22,217 nucleotides of DNA from Bacteroidales bacterium (GCA_017651645.1 JAGCCO010000011.1:1-22217), one strand, 5' to 3'; positions 7,013-15,148 are shown, numbered from the stretch's first letter. Program-made: numbers and translations. The notes: a model not told the origin generated them from the letters alone.

Positions 7013-8704
7013 ATGAGAAGCAAATTTTTATTGTGCGTTTTATTACCGTTGGCACTCCTTCTTGCCTGCGACAAGCAGTCGGGCACGATTCCCGTTACCG
7101 GCATTACCCTTGATCCGGCATCTGTCGAATTGGTCGAAGGGGAAAGCGTTACGGTTACAGCTGTCATCTCACCTGCAGATGCGACGAACAAACAGGTGAT
7201 ATGGTCTTCAGGCAGTCCGTCCATCAAGGTGTCCAACGGCACTATTACGACATCGTTCAGTCCGGATGCGCCTACTTTCCTCATCAACGGCAAGCGTGCT
7301 TTGGGTCAGTTCTCCATTACCGCAGCATCGGCTGATGGAAACAAGAAGGCGAAATGTCAAGTCATTGTGTACGCTAAGACGATTGCCGTAACTGGCATTC
7401 GTTTGTCAGAAACATCCATTAATTTAAATAAAGGAGAAAACCGTACTCTAAAAGCAACAGTTCAACCGGACAATGCCACAGAGAAGACCGTTCAATGGTC
7501 GTCTTCTGATAACGCTGTCGCGACCGTTGACCAAGACGGCACTGTTACCGCCACGGGTGGTGGAAAGGCTACCATTTCTGCAACATCTGGTGGCGTTTCC
7601 GCATCATGTTCCGTCGATGTATATGTTCCTGTGACTTCCATCAGTCTCAGCGCGAATCTTATCTCCCTGGCGAAAGGATCCTTTGCCGTGTTGACAGCTA
7701 CTGTTTCGCCGGAAGATGCCATGGACAAGACTGTCCAATGGAGCAGTGACAATCCTTCTGTCGCCACGGTCGACCAGAATGGAAAGGTTACCGCAGTCGA
7801 TGTCGGAAAAGCCAAGATTACGGCTTCCGCCGGTGGTTTTTCGGCAACGTGCTCTATCATTTGCATCTCTATTCCTGTATCGTCAGTTGTTCTTGACAAG
7901 ACGAGTCTTTCTTTGGCCAAGGGATCTTCTGAAACATTGAAAGCCACCGTCTTGCCTAGTGATGCTACGGATCAAGCAGTCAAGTGGAGCAGCGACAATC
8001 CTTCCATCGCCACCGTCGACCAGAATGGACGGGTGACGGGTGTCAATAGCGGGGATGCAACCATTACGGCTTCCGCAGGCGATGTCTCTGCGACTTGTAG
8101 GGTGAACGTCTTCAACCCGGTAACATCGATTACACTAAATTCATCGAACTTGACGCTCAAGGTTGAGGAAACCGCGCTCTTGGAAGCGACCGTTCTCCCC
8201 GAAGATGCTACCGATAAAAACGTGACATGGTATTCCTCCAATCCGGAAGTAGCTGCTGTCGATGGTGGAAGAATCACGGCTGTAGGATTCGGGCAGACTG
8301 TCATCACGGCACAAGCAGGGGCTCTCTCGGCAGAGTGTTTGGTTACCGTCCTGATTGAATCCCCTTCCGGAGTGACGGCTGATTACTTTGGAGGAGAAGT
8401 CGTATCCAGTGGCGATTTGATTGGGCCTGGCAGTCGCTTGATTTTTGGCGTCACCAATATGAGTGTGGAAAAGATCACCGTCAAGTCGGTACAATTGATC
8501 GACGGAGTAAGTGGGCAAGGGGCAGACATCGTGACTCTTGGCACTGATCTGGATGCTGGACTAACCCACCAGTGGACCGTTGACGTTCCCGGGACAGGCA
8601 TCCATTCTCCGACTGCTGTATTTACATTTATTTATAAAGGTGATGAGCAGACTTGTTCTGCAAGCTATCATTCAGTGGAAGTTCAAGTTGCGGGTCGACC
8701 TTGA
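7013..8704 (+). CDS. BIG_2 (bacterial Ig-like) repeat surface lipoprotein
   Basis: This 563-aa protein has a lipoprotein signal peptide ending in LLLAC, Cys19. Five tandem bacterial Ig-like group 2 domains follow, at about 27-121, 125-204, 206-286, 288-366 and 369-447. Each opens with a P/A-V-T/S-x-I/V-x-L motif and shows the BIG_2 signatures K/VG-x-x-x-x-L-x-A-T-V-x-P-x-D-A-T, W-S/Y-S-x-N/D-x-x-V/I-A-x-V-D, and I-T-A-x-A-G-x-x-S-A-x-C. The first repeat carries a roughly 17-residue insertion. Residues about 452-563 form an unassigned beta-rich C-terminal domain. Such proteins are anchored in the outer membrane, usually surface-exposed, and often adhesins or spacers; no binding partner can be read from the sequence. 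It has its own promoter and appears monocistronic. Confidence 0.85.
   Translation: MRSKFLLCVLLPLALLLACDKQSGTIPVTGITLDPASVELVEGESVTVTAVISPADATNKQVIWSSGSPSIKVSNGTITTSFSPDAPTFLINGKRALGQFSITAASADGNKKAKCQVIVYAKTIAVTGIRLSETSINLNKGENRTLKATVQPDNATEKTVQWSSSDNAVATVDQDGTVTATGGGKATISATSGGVSASCSVDVYVPVTSISLSANLISLAKGSFAVLTATVSPEDAMDKTVQWSSDNPSVATVDQNGKVTAVDVGKAKITASAGGFSATCSIICISIPVSSVVLDKTSLSLAKGSSETLKATVLPSDATDQAVKWSSDNPSIATVDQNGRVTGVNSGDATITASAGDVSATCRVNVFNPVTSITLNSSNLTLKVEETALLEATVLPEDATDKNVTWYSSNPEVAAVDGGRITAVGFGQTVITAQAGALSAECLVTVLIESPSGVTADYFGGEVVSSGDLIGPGSRLIFGVTNMSVEKITVKSVQLIDGVSGQGADIVTLGTDLDAGLTHQWTVDVPGTGIHSPTAVFTFIYKGDEQTCSASYHSVEVQVAGRP
7091..8353 (+). repeat. Tandem BIG_2 coding repeats, period about 81-82 codons
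   Basis: Repeat starts fall at about 7091, 7385, 7628, 7874 and 8117. Units 3 and 4 are most alike at DNA level: the stretches around 7738-7790 and 7984-8036 share long matches through the W-S-S-D-N-P-S and A-T-V-D-Q-N-G codons. This points to a relatively recent duplication or gene conversion between these two units. The outer units are more diverged. Confidence 0.7.
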
Positions 8705-8749
8705 CTTCAGAATGGGAACATGTTTGTTGATAGGGAAAATTAGAAAAAA

Positions 8750-8781
8750 TTTGCGTCATAAAAAAAAGTATTGTAAATTTG
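8750..8781 (+). promoter_or_regulatory. Bacteroidota-type promoter for the OmpA-like gene
   Basis: TTTG at 8750-8753 (-33 box) and TAAATTTG at 8774-8781 (-7 box, an exact TAnnTTTG match) are 20 nt apart in a strongly A-rich stretch. They lie 45 nt before the ATG at 8826. Confidence 0.75.
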
Positions 8782-8825
8782 CCCTTTGAAGTACAATAGT
8801 GCGAAATAATCAATATTTCTCTTAT

Positions 8826-10112
8826 ATGAAAAAATTATCTATTCTGATCGCTGCGGCCGCGTTCATCGCTCCGGCCAGTGTCTTTGCTCAGGATGTCAAG
8901 GTGACCCGGAGCGAGGATGAGAACACCATCACCGTTGTGGAAGAGACCCCTACCGCGACTGGTAAGGTTGTCACGACCACGGTTATTGAGAAGAATTCCG
9001 TGTTCACCAATGGCTTCTGGCGCAACTGGGAGTTGGATCTGGGTCTGGGCGCCGAACTCTATTACGGTGAGAATGACTGGAAGGTTGCCAAGAAGATTGA
9101 AATGTTCACTTTCCCGGCCATTGATGCTTATCTGACCAAGTGGGCCTCCCCGAGTTTCGGTATCGGCCTCGGTGTCACGGGTGGTTCTTTTGAGGGATTG
9201 TATCAGCAGAATCCCTATTACAAGCCTGCTTATGCTCGTTTCCAGACGAATGAAGCTTATAAGAAGGCTGATCCTAAGTATGACTACGAGAAGTTAGCCT
9301 ATCAGAGAGGCAGCTTCGTGAACATCTATGCTTTGGCCCATGCCGACCTGGGCAATCTTTTCCTTGGCTACAAGCCTGACCGTTTCTTCACGATTGATGC
9401 GTATGCCGGTGGTGGTGCTATTCTTGGCTTCTCCAAGGATGGCCTCCTTCCTGCCCCGACCTTCAATGCGGGTTTGATCAACAAATTCCGTCTGAGCGAT
9501 CAGTTGAGCCTGATGCTCAACATCCGTGGCGCCCTGGTGGGTGATGACTTCGACGGCGAGAGCAGCACCAATGAGCCGGATAAGAAGCATTGGCTGGCCA
9601 ACCATAAGATGGACGGTATCTTCGGCGGTACCCTCGGTCTTGCCTGGAAGATTGGCAAGGAAGCCAGCAAGTGGCGTCTGGCCGAGCGTTTCTCCGAGTA
9701 CACGTACGACAAGGAGACCATCAAGGAGATCGTCAAGGAGAAGGAGTACATCGAGAAGCCCGTGCCGGTTGCCGAGGTTCCCGAGGTGTGGTTCCACATC
9801 AACTTCATCGTGGACCGCTGGGATATCTCCAAGAAGGAGCTCATCAACATCAACGCTGTTGCTGACCTGATCAAGAGCACCCCGAACACCAAGTACCTCG
9901 TTTGCGGTTACGCTGACAAGCAGACGGCTACTCCAGCTCACAACCTCATGCTTTCCGAGAACCGTGCGAAGGCTGTGTACAACACCCTCGTCAACGAATT
10001 CGGTGTGAATCCGGACCAGTTGGTCATGGATTACAAGGGCGGTGTCGACTACATGTTCTACAACATGAAGGAGCTCAGCCGCTGCACCATGATTACCTCC
10101 ATCAAGGAGTAA
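8826..10112 (+). CDS. OmpA-like outer-membrane protein with C-terminal peptidoglycan-binding domain
   Basis: This is a 428-aa protein from the ATG at 8826; the longer frame from a GTG at 8799 would spoil the signal peptide. The type I signal peptide MKKLSILIAA...SVFAQ is predicted to be cleaved near residue 22. Residues about 60-290 alternate aromatic and Gly-rich strands (LDLGLGAELYYG, GIGLGVTGGSF, AYAGGGAILGF) consistent with a beta-barrel. A charged linker (KEIVKEKEYIEKPV, about 302-315) leads to an OmpA domain at 320-428, with VCGYADK and LSENRAKAVYNTLV carrying the Asp and Arg that typically contact diaminopimelate. It should anchor the outer membrane to peptidoglycan. The gene is flanked by its own promoter and a hairpin. 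Family is clear; orthology to a named Bacteroides porin is not claimed. Confidence 0.88.
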   Translation: MKKLSILIAAAAFIAPASVFAQDVKVTRSEDENTITVVEETPTATGKVVTTTVIEKNSVFTNGFWRNWELDLGLGAELYYGENDWKVAKKIEMFTFPAIDAYLTKWASPSFGIGLGVTGGSFEGLYQQNPYYKPAYARFQTNEAYKKADPKYDYEKLAYQRGSFVNIYALAHADLGNLFLGYKPDRFFTIDAYAGGGAILGFSKDGLLPAPTFNAGLINKFRLSDQLSLMLNIRGALVGDDFDGESSTNEPDKKHWLANHKMDGIFGGTLGLAWKIGKEASKWRLAERFSEYTYDKETIKEIVKEKEYIEKPVPVAEVPEVWFHINFIVDRWDISKKELININAVADLIKSTPNTKYLVCGYADKQTATPAHNLMLSENRAKAVYNTLVNEFGVNPDQLVMDYKGGVDYMFYNMKELSRCTMITSIKE

Positions 10113-10137
10113 TTTGGACATCCAGTGAGTTTATTCC

Positions 10138-10169
10138 ATCATAGCCGGGGTCAAGGCCTCGGCTATGAT
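10138..10169 (+). terminator. Strong 13-bp hairpin after the OmpA-like gene
   Basis: ATCATAGCCGGGG (10138-10150) pairs with CCTCGGCTATGAT (10157-10169), with one G-U pair and a 6-nt loop. It is 25 nt after the OmpA-like stop and 20 nt before the polysaccharide operon. The downstream T-run is poor (TGGATAAATGG), so termination may be partial or the hairpin may stabilise the ompA-like mRNA 3' end. Confidence 0.55.
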
Positions 10170-10189
10170 TGGATAAATGGGTGAAGGGT

Positions 10190-10750
10190 ATGAAAGACTT
10201 TTTCATTCACGAAAGCAGTTACGTGGATGACGGAGCCATCGTCGGCCCTGGAACCAAGATATGGCATTTCTGCCATATTCAGAGCGGCGCCGTCATCGGC
10301 GCGAACTGTTCCCTGGGACAGAATGTGAATGTGGCCGGCAACGTCCGGATCGGGAATGGTGTCCGTATCCAGAATAATGTCTCCGTGTATGACGGAGTGG
10401 AGTTGGAGGATCATGTCTTCTGCGGACCTTCCTGTGTATTCACGAATGTAAATACTCCGCGGGCGCACTTCCCGGTGCACGGAGTTTACGCGCGTACGCG
10501 CGTGTGTGAGGGAGCCTCCCTTGGCGCGAATTGCACGGTAGTGTGCGGACATACGGTAGGCCGTAGCGCAATGATTGCAGCGGGAGCCGTTGTGACGAAA
10601 GACGTAAAGGATTATGCCTTGATGGCTGGGGTTCCGGCCAGGCAGATAGGGTGGGTGTGTGAGTGTGGTCGTCGTTTGGACGACAGCCTCGCTTGCCCGT
10701 GCGGGAGAAAGTACCGGCTGATCGGGGAGAACCTCGAGAAAGCCGAGTGA
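10190..10750 (+). CDS. wbpD: WbpD/WlbB-like UDP-2-acetamido-3-amino-uronate N-acetyltransferase
   Basis: This 186-aa protein is a left-handed beta-helix (hexapeptide repeat) acyltransferase. The ATG at 10190 is preferred; a TTG at 10169 lies inside the upstream hairpin, and a GAAGGG lies just upstream of the ATG. Features typical of WbpD/WlbB are GTKIWHFCHIQSGAVIG (21-37), LGQNVNV (42-48), the IQNNVSVYDGV coil (60-70), FTNVNTPRAH (84-93), and the VVTKDVKDYALMAGVPARQIGW end (135-156). A short tail with CECG (157-160) and CPCG (169-172) resembles a small zinc-ribbon. Family members acetylate the 3-amino group of UDP-GlcNAc(3N)A using acetyl-CoA, on the route to UDP-ManNAc(3NAc)A for surface polysaccharide. 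The WbpE-like gene next door supports this. The partner dehydrogenases (WbpA/WbpB) and epimerase (WbpI) are not in the window. Confidence 0.85.
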   Translation: MKDFFIHESSYVDDGAIVGPGTKIWHFCHIQSGAVIGANCSLGQNVNVAGNVRIGNGVRIQNNVSVYDGVELEDHVFCGPSCVFTNVNTPRAHFPVHGVYARTRVCEGASLGANCTVVCGHTVGRSAMIAAGAVVTKDVKDYALMAGVPARQIGWVCECGRRLDDSLACPCGRKYRLIGENLEKAE

Positions 10751-10839
10751 TATCATTCTGAGGAGGCCGTGAGGCCGACGAAAGAATCTTATAATCAAGT
10801 AGTTGCTTGCTTTTCAATAAGGCGAGCATTGGCGAAGCT

Positions 10840-11955
10840 ATGGAATTCAGAGATCTTAAAATGCAGTATCAGGTCCTCCGCGAGGAAATGGACCGGGCGG
10901 TCTTGGACGCGATGGCGTCAGGCGCCTATATCATGGGCCCGCCGGTGCGGGAACTGGAGCGTCAGTTGGCTGACTATGTCGGCGTGAAGCATTGCCTGAC
11001 TTGTGCGAATGGGACGGATGCCCTTACCCTGGCTCTCAAAGCGTGGGGAATCGGCCCCGGCGATGCCGTGTTTGTGCCGGACTTCACCTTTTTCTCTTCG
11101 GCGGAGGTAGTGCCGCTCGAGGGTGCTACGCCGGTTTTCGTGGATGTATGCGAAGATACGTTCAATATTGATACGGCTGACCTGGAGCGTGCGGTCAAGG
11201 AAGTGATCGCGGAAGGACAGTTGCGTCCGCGTGTCGTGGTGGCCGTGGATTTATTCGGACTGCCGGCAGATTATCAGGCTATCCGGGCCATCGCTGACAG
11301 TTACGGACTCCTAGTCTTGGAAGACGGTGCGCAAGGCTTTGGTGGAACTATTGACGGTAAGCGGGCCTGTTCCTTCGGTGACATCGCTACCACCTCGTTC
11401 TTCCCCGCGAAGCCCGTAGGCTGCTATGGCGACGGCGGTGCCGTGTTCACGGACAACGATGAGTGGGCGGCGCTGATCGACTCTTACCGCGTGCACGGCA
11501 AGGGTCAGTTCAAGTACGACAACGTTCGGATTGGGATGAATTCCCGCCTGGACACGGTACAGGCGGCAGTCCTGCAAGTGAAGCTCAAGGCCTTTGCCGA
11601 GTATGAACTGGATGATATCAATGCCGCGGCCGAAAAGTATACGGAGCGTTTGAAGGATATCGTTGCAACGCCGGTCATCCCTGTCGGCTACCGATCCAGT
11701 TGGGCCCAGTTCACCATCAAGCTCCAAGATAATGTCCAGCGCGATGCCCTCCAAGCGGCTTTGAAGGCCGATGGAATCCCTTCGATGGTCTATTATCCGA
11801 AACCGATGCATCTGCAGACGGCGTTCTCTCAGACCGGGAATCTCTGCCCTGTCGCCACGAGCCTCTGCTCCCGCGTCCTTTCGCTTCCCCTGCATCCGTA
11901 CATCACGGAGGAGCAGATTGATACCATTTGTACCGCAATCCGTAAAGCCCTGTAA
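10840..11955 (+). CDS. wbpE: WbpE-like DegT/DnrJ family sugar aminotransferase
   Basis: This 371-aa PLP enzyme starts at the ATG at 10840; an earlier in-frame TTG at 10807 has no support. Motifs are GPPVRELER (33-41), CANGTDALTLAL (55-66) for cofactor phosphate binding, LEDGAQGFG (160-168) with the PLP-pyridine Asp, and SFFPAKPVGCYGDGGA (186-201) with Lys191 as the Schiff-base lysine, then NSRLDTVQAAVL. The SFFP-x-KP-x-GCYGDGGA block and overall length fit WbpE/WlbC. These transfer an amino group from glutamate to C3 of UDP-3-keto-GlcNAcA, giving the substrate for the WbpD-like acetyltransferase. The two genes are adjacent (89-nt gap). The stop overlaps the next start by 1 nt (TAATG). The substrate is inferred from family and neighbour. 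Confidence 0.85.
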   Translation: MEFRDLKMQYQVLREEMDRAVLDAMASGAYIMGPPVRELERQLADYVGVKHCLTCANGTDALTLALKAWGIGPGDAVFVPDFTFFSSAEVVPLEGATPVFVDVCEDTFNIDTADLERAVKEVIAEGQLRPRVVVAVDLFGLPADYQAIRAIADSYGLLVLEDGAQGFGGTIDGKRACSFGDIATTSFFPAKPVGCYGDGGAVFTDNDEWAALIDSYRVHGKGQFKYDNVRIGMNSRLDTVQAAVLQVKLKAFAEYELDDINAAAEKYTERLKDIVATPVIPVGYRSSWAQFTIKLQDNVQRDALQAALKADGIPSMVYYPKPMHLQTAFSQTGNLCPVATSLCSRVLSLPLHPYITEEQIDTICTAIRKAL

Positions 11956-13136
11956 TGAGTTTCCTGAAGCGTAAGAAACCTTGGGTTGAAATCCAGCACG
12001 AAGAGCCGTTCATTCCGAAGGACTACTCCGAGCCGGGCGTGGAAACTGGGGCAAAGTTGGAGGAACAGCTGGTCGGAAATGTGGACTTGGAGCGAATCTT
12101 CTATGCGACGAAAGACATGGATCTGCCAAAGAGCATGGCGTGGCTGGAAGAGCATCATGAAGAGTTCTCCGAGAATACGTTTATCGTCAATACCGACGAC
12201 GGGAACGCGTTGGACGCACTTAAGGGCCATCATCCCCGACTGATTGTCAATAAGATGGGCCTGACCAGGATCCGTCACCTGAATACTTTCCTAAACAAAG
12301 CGAACGAGGCGATGGTGGACGGCGGGTATCTGTTATGTCATTCCCGGACATCGGGGTTGAAGAAACAGATCATTCTTCGGTCGCATCCTGGTTTCATGGG
12401 CAAGGTCATCTATTTCTTTCATTATTTCTGGCATCGGTTCTGTGCACGGTTGAAGTTGACTCGCTGGTTTTATATGTGGGTTACGAAGGGAAAGAATCGG
12501 AGTTATAGCCGCGTGGAGTTGCTAGGCCGGATGTATCGGGCCGGATTCGAGGTCGTAGATGAACGCTTCCACAAAGGTGAGTTTTTCATCCTGGGGCAGA
12601 AATTCCGTAAGCCCATTTGGGACGATGATCCCACATATGGGGCCCTCGTCAAACTCAACCGCGTAGGATATCATGGGAAAATGATCGGCGTGTACAAGTT
12701 CCGCACGATGTTCCCTTACTCGGAGTATCTGCAACCTTATATCCTGGAACATGAAGGCTTGCAGAAGGGTGGGAAGTTCGCCCATGATTATCGGGTCAAC
12801 CATTGGGGACGGCTGCTCCGTAAGAGTTGGTTGGACGAGTTCCCGATGTTCATCAATATCTTCAAGGGACAGATGAAACTGGTGGGTGTACGTCCCCTCA
12901 GCCGGTCGTATTTCAAGTTGTATTCCCCGGAGATGCAGGACCTGCACACCAGTGTGAAACCGGGGCTCCTTCCCCCGTTCTATTACGACGAGAAAACGCC
13001 CGAGACCCTGGAGGAGATCCAGGCCTCGGAAAAGAAATATATCGAAGCCTACCACAAGCATCCCTTCGCGACCGACTGGCGCTACTTCTGGGGTACGGTA
13101 GGCAACATTTTGTTCAAGCATAAAAGATCACATTAA
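11955..13136 (+). CDS. Polyprenyl-phosphate sugar-1-phosphate transferase with methyltransferase-like N-terminal region
   Basis: In this 393-aa protein, residues about 232-393 are the bacterial sugar transferase catalytic domain: GYHGKMIGVYKFRTM (238-252), WGRLLRKSWLDEFPMF (284-299) with the Asp294-Glu295 catalytic dyad, KGQMKLVGVRPL (304-315), then the VKPGLLPPF segment. The enzyme starts glycan assembly by moving sugar-1-phosphate from a UDP-sugar to undecaprenyl phosphate at the inner membrane. Residues 1-220 are not the usual four-helix WcaJ-type domain. Parts such as IRHLNTFLNKANEAMVDGGYL (107-125) and SRVELLGRMYRAGFEVVDE (185-203) resemble the C-terminal strands of a class I SAM-methyltransferase fold, but I see no clear SAM-binding Gly loop. 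A hydrophobic aromatic stretch (about 148-177) may be the membrane helix. It overlaps the previous gene by 1 nt; the next follows after 3 nt. Confidence 0.83.
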   Translation: MSFLKRKKPWVEIQHEEPFIPKDYSEPGVETGAKLEEQLVGNVDLERIFYATKDMDLPKSMAWLEEHHEEFSENTFIVNTDDGNALDALKGHHPRLIVNKMGLTRIRHLNTFLNKANEAMVDGGYLLCHSRTSGLKKQIILRSHPGFMGKVIYFFHYFWHRFCARLKLTRWFYMWVTKGKNRSYSRVELLGRMYRAGFEVVDERFHKGEFFILGQKFRKPIWDDDPTYGALVKLNRVGYHGKMIGVYKFRTMFPYSEYLQPYILEHEGLQKGGKFAHDYRVNHWGRLLRKSWLDEFPMFINIFKGQMKLVGVRPLSRSYFKLYSPEMQDLHTSVKPGLLPPFYYDEKTPETLEEIQASEKKYIEAYHKHPFATDWRYFWGTVGNILFKHKRSH

Positions 13137-13139
13137 GAT

Positions 13140-14033
13140 ATGGCAGAAGCAAAGGCCTCCGTCCAGGAGGAAAAATGGGACATCGTCATTGAACCGAAGG
13201 ACAAACTCCTGTCGGTGGATTTCAAGGAGCTTTGGCGCTATCGGGATTTGTACGCCCTGTTCGTCAAACGGAATATCATCACCCAGTACAAGCAGACCAT
13301 TCTGGGTCCGGTCTGGTTTGTCATCCAGCCTGCCCTCACGGTTATAATGTACATGATTGTGTTCGGAGGAATCGCGGGAATCCCCACGGATGGCGTTCCC
13401 CGGCCGTTGTTCTATCTGGCCGGTACTTGCATGTGGCAGTATTTTGCCTCATGTCTCAACAATACATCCAATACATTTGTTGCCAATGCCGGTATGTTCG
13501 GAAAGGTTTATTTCCCTCGGCTGGTGACACCAATCGCCAATGTGACCAGTAATCTGTTGCGTTTTGGCATTCAATTCAGTTTCTTCGTCATCGTGTATAT
13601 CATCTACTATTTCACGGATCCCACCTGCCAGGCACATCTCACTTGGTATGCGCTTCTGGCCCCTGTCATGGTCTTCATGCTGGCTGGACTCGCCTTGGGC
13701 TTCGGAACGATTATTTCTTCCATGACGACGAAGTATCGTGATCTGCAGGTTCTGTTCTCCTTCCTGGTCCAACTCTGGATGTACGCTACTCCTATCGTCT
13801 ATCCGCTAAGCCAGACGAAGAGCATGCAGTATTTCGGAATCCCGGTCCATAAACTGATGTGTCTCAATCCTGTAACACCGATCATCGAGACGTTCAAATA
13901 TGGTTTTTTGGGCTGCGGCGAGTTCGTTGGCTGGCGCTGGCTCTTATATAGTTTTGTCTTCATGGTCGTTATGCTTGCCTTCGGTATCGTGGTGTTCAAC
14001 AAGGTCCAGAAGAGTTTCATGGATACGGTGTAA
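13140..14033 (+). CDS. ABC-2 type polysaccharide export permease (Wzm/KpsM/TagG-like)
   Basis: This 297-aa integral membrane protein has a cytoplasmic N-terminus (KELWRYRDLYALFVKRNI, then QYKQTILGPVWFVIQPALT) that is the hallmark of Wzm/TagG-type ABC-2 permeases. About six hydrophobic segments follow, for example around TVIMYMIVFGGIAG, FGIQFSFFVIVYIIYYF, LLAPVMVFMLAGLALGFG, and the final LLYSFVFMVVMLAFGIVVF. Family members pair with an ATPase (Wzt/KpsT/TagH) to move lipid-linked or completed glycan across the inner membrane. No ATPase gene is present in the window, although it normally sits beside the permease. It follows the initiating transferase by 3 nt and precedes an aminotransferase gene by 1 nt, so it is embedded in the operon. 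Confidence 0.88.
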   Translation: MAEAKASVQEEKWDIVIEPKDKLLSVDFKELWRYRDLYALFVKRNIITQYKQTILGPVWFVIQPALTVIMYMIVFGGIAGIPTDGVPRPLFYLAGTCMWQYFASCLNNTSNTFVANAGMFGKVYFPRLVTPIANVTSNLLRFGIQFSFFVIVYIIYYFTDPTCQAHLTWYALLAPVMVFMLAGLALGFGTIISSMTTKYRDLQVLFSFLVQLWMYATPIVYPLSQTKSMQYFGIPVHKLMCLNPVTPIIETFKYGFLGCGEFVGWRWLLYSFVFMVVMLAFGIVVFNKVQKSFMDTV

Positions 14034-14034
14034 G

Positions 14035-15147
14035 ATGATAGGAAAGAATCAGATAACGGTTACTTCGCCTCTTCTTCCGGATCTGGATGAGTTCAATGTA
14101 CTGCTCCGGGAGATTTGGGACAGCAAATGGATTACCAACAACGGCTCCTTCCACAAGAAACTGGAAGCCGCGTTGTGCGAGTATCTCAAAGTTCCGTATA
14201 TCAGTTTGTTTACGAATGGAACGCTCCCGCTGTTGACAGCGCTGCAGGCCCTTCGTATCACCGGAGAGGTCATAACGACCCCCTATAGTTTCGTCGCGAC
14301 GACGCATTCCATCTGGTGGAACAATTGCAAGCCGGTTTTCGTCGATATCGATCCTGCAACCGGGAATATGGATCCTGACAAGATCGAGGCGGCCATTACA
14401 CCGAAGACGAGCGCCATCATGCCGGTGCATGTGTACGGGAAACCTTGTGACACGAAACGGATTCAAGAGGTTGCCGACAAGTATGGTCTGAAGGTCATTT
14501 ATGATGCTGCCCATGCATTTGGTGTGGAGGTGAACGGGGAAAGCATCTTGAACGCCGGCGATTTGTCCACGCTTAGTTTCCACGCGACGAAAGTATTCAA
14601 CACGATCGAGGGCGGAGCCATGGTGATGCACGATGCGGAGATGAAGAAACGCATTGACTATCTGAAGAACTTCGGCTTTGCTGGAGAGACGGAGGTCGTC
14701 GGTCCCGGCATCAACAGCAAGATGGATGAAGTCCGTTCCGCTTATGGACTTTTGAATCTCCAGCAGGTGGATGCGGCCATCGAAGCGCGGCATCAGGTTG
14801 CCATCCGGTATCGGGAAGCTTTGCGTGGCGTCCCGGGTATCACCTTCTTTGACGATATGCCCGGTGTCCGTCACAACTATTCCTATTTCCCCATCTTCGT
14901 GGATGCGGAAGAATACGGAATGACACGGGACGAACTGTATTTCAAGATGAAACAGAACGGTGTCTTGGGGAGACGGTATTTCTATCCGCTCATCAGTACC
15001 TTCAGCACTTATCGCGGGCTTCCGAGTGCGGCTCCTGAGAATCTTCCTAAGGCACATAAGATGGCGGATACTGTGATTTGCCTCCCCATGCATCATAACT
15101 TGAGTTCTTCCAATCTCGATCAAATCCTTTCCCTGATTCTTCGTTGA
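14035..15147 (+). CDS. DegT/DnrJ/EryC1/StrS aminotransferase, VioA-like (dTDP-4-keto-6-deoxyhexose type)
   Basis: This 370-aa PLP enzyme starts at the ATG at 14035, 1 nt after the permease stop; the upstream frame overlapping the permease is not coding. Motifs are WITNNGSFHKKLE (32-44), FTNGTLPLLTAL (59-70), TTPYSFVATTHSIWW (81-95), VHVYGKPCD (131-139), IYDAAHAFGV (155-164), and SFHATKVFNTIEGGAM (181-196) with Lys186 as the PLP lysine. This pattern fits the VioA-like group that aminates dTDP-4-keto-6-deoxy-glucose at C4, although closely related DegT enzymes with other nucleotide sugars cannot be excluded. It implies that the repeat unit may hold a second amino sugar besides the WbpD/WbpE product. 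No dTDP-glucose synthase or dehydratase is in the window; these are often encoded elsewhere. Confidence 0.83.
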   Translation: MIGKNQITVTSPLLPDLDEFNVLLREIWDSKWITNNGSFHKKLEAALCEYLKVPYISLFTNGTLPLLTALQALRITGEVITTPYSFVATTHSIWWNNCKPVFVDIDPATGNMDPDKIEAAITPKTSAIMPVHVYGKPCDTKRIQEVADKYGLKVIYDAAHAFGVEVNGESILNAGDLSTLSFHATKVFNTIEGGAMVMHDAEMKKRIDYLKNFGFAGETEVVGPGINSKMDEVRSAYGLLNLQQVDAAIEARHQVAIRYREALRGVPGITFFDDMPGVRHNYSYFPIFVDAEEYGMTRDELYFKMKQNGVLGRRYFYPLISTFSTYRGLPSAAPENLPKAHKMADTVICLPMHHNLSSSNLDQILSLILR

Positions 15148-15148
15148 C

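Noticed and set aside
10758..10783. Hammerhead-ribozyme-like core: CTGAGGA, a GGCC-GTGA-GGCC stem-loop, then GAAA, in the gap between the WbpD-like and WbpE-like genes.
   Set aside because: Three extra bases (GAC) separate stem II from GAAA, and I could find no flanking pairing for stems I and III or a UH cleavage site. Likely chance.
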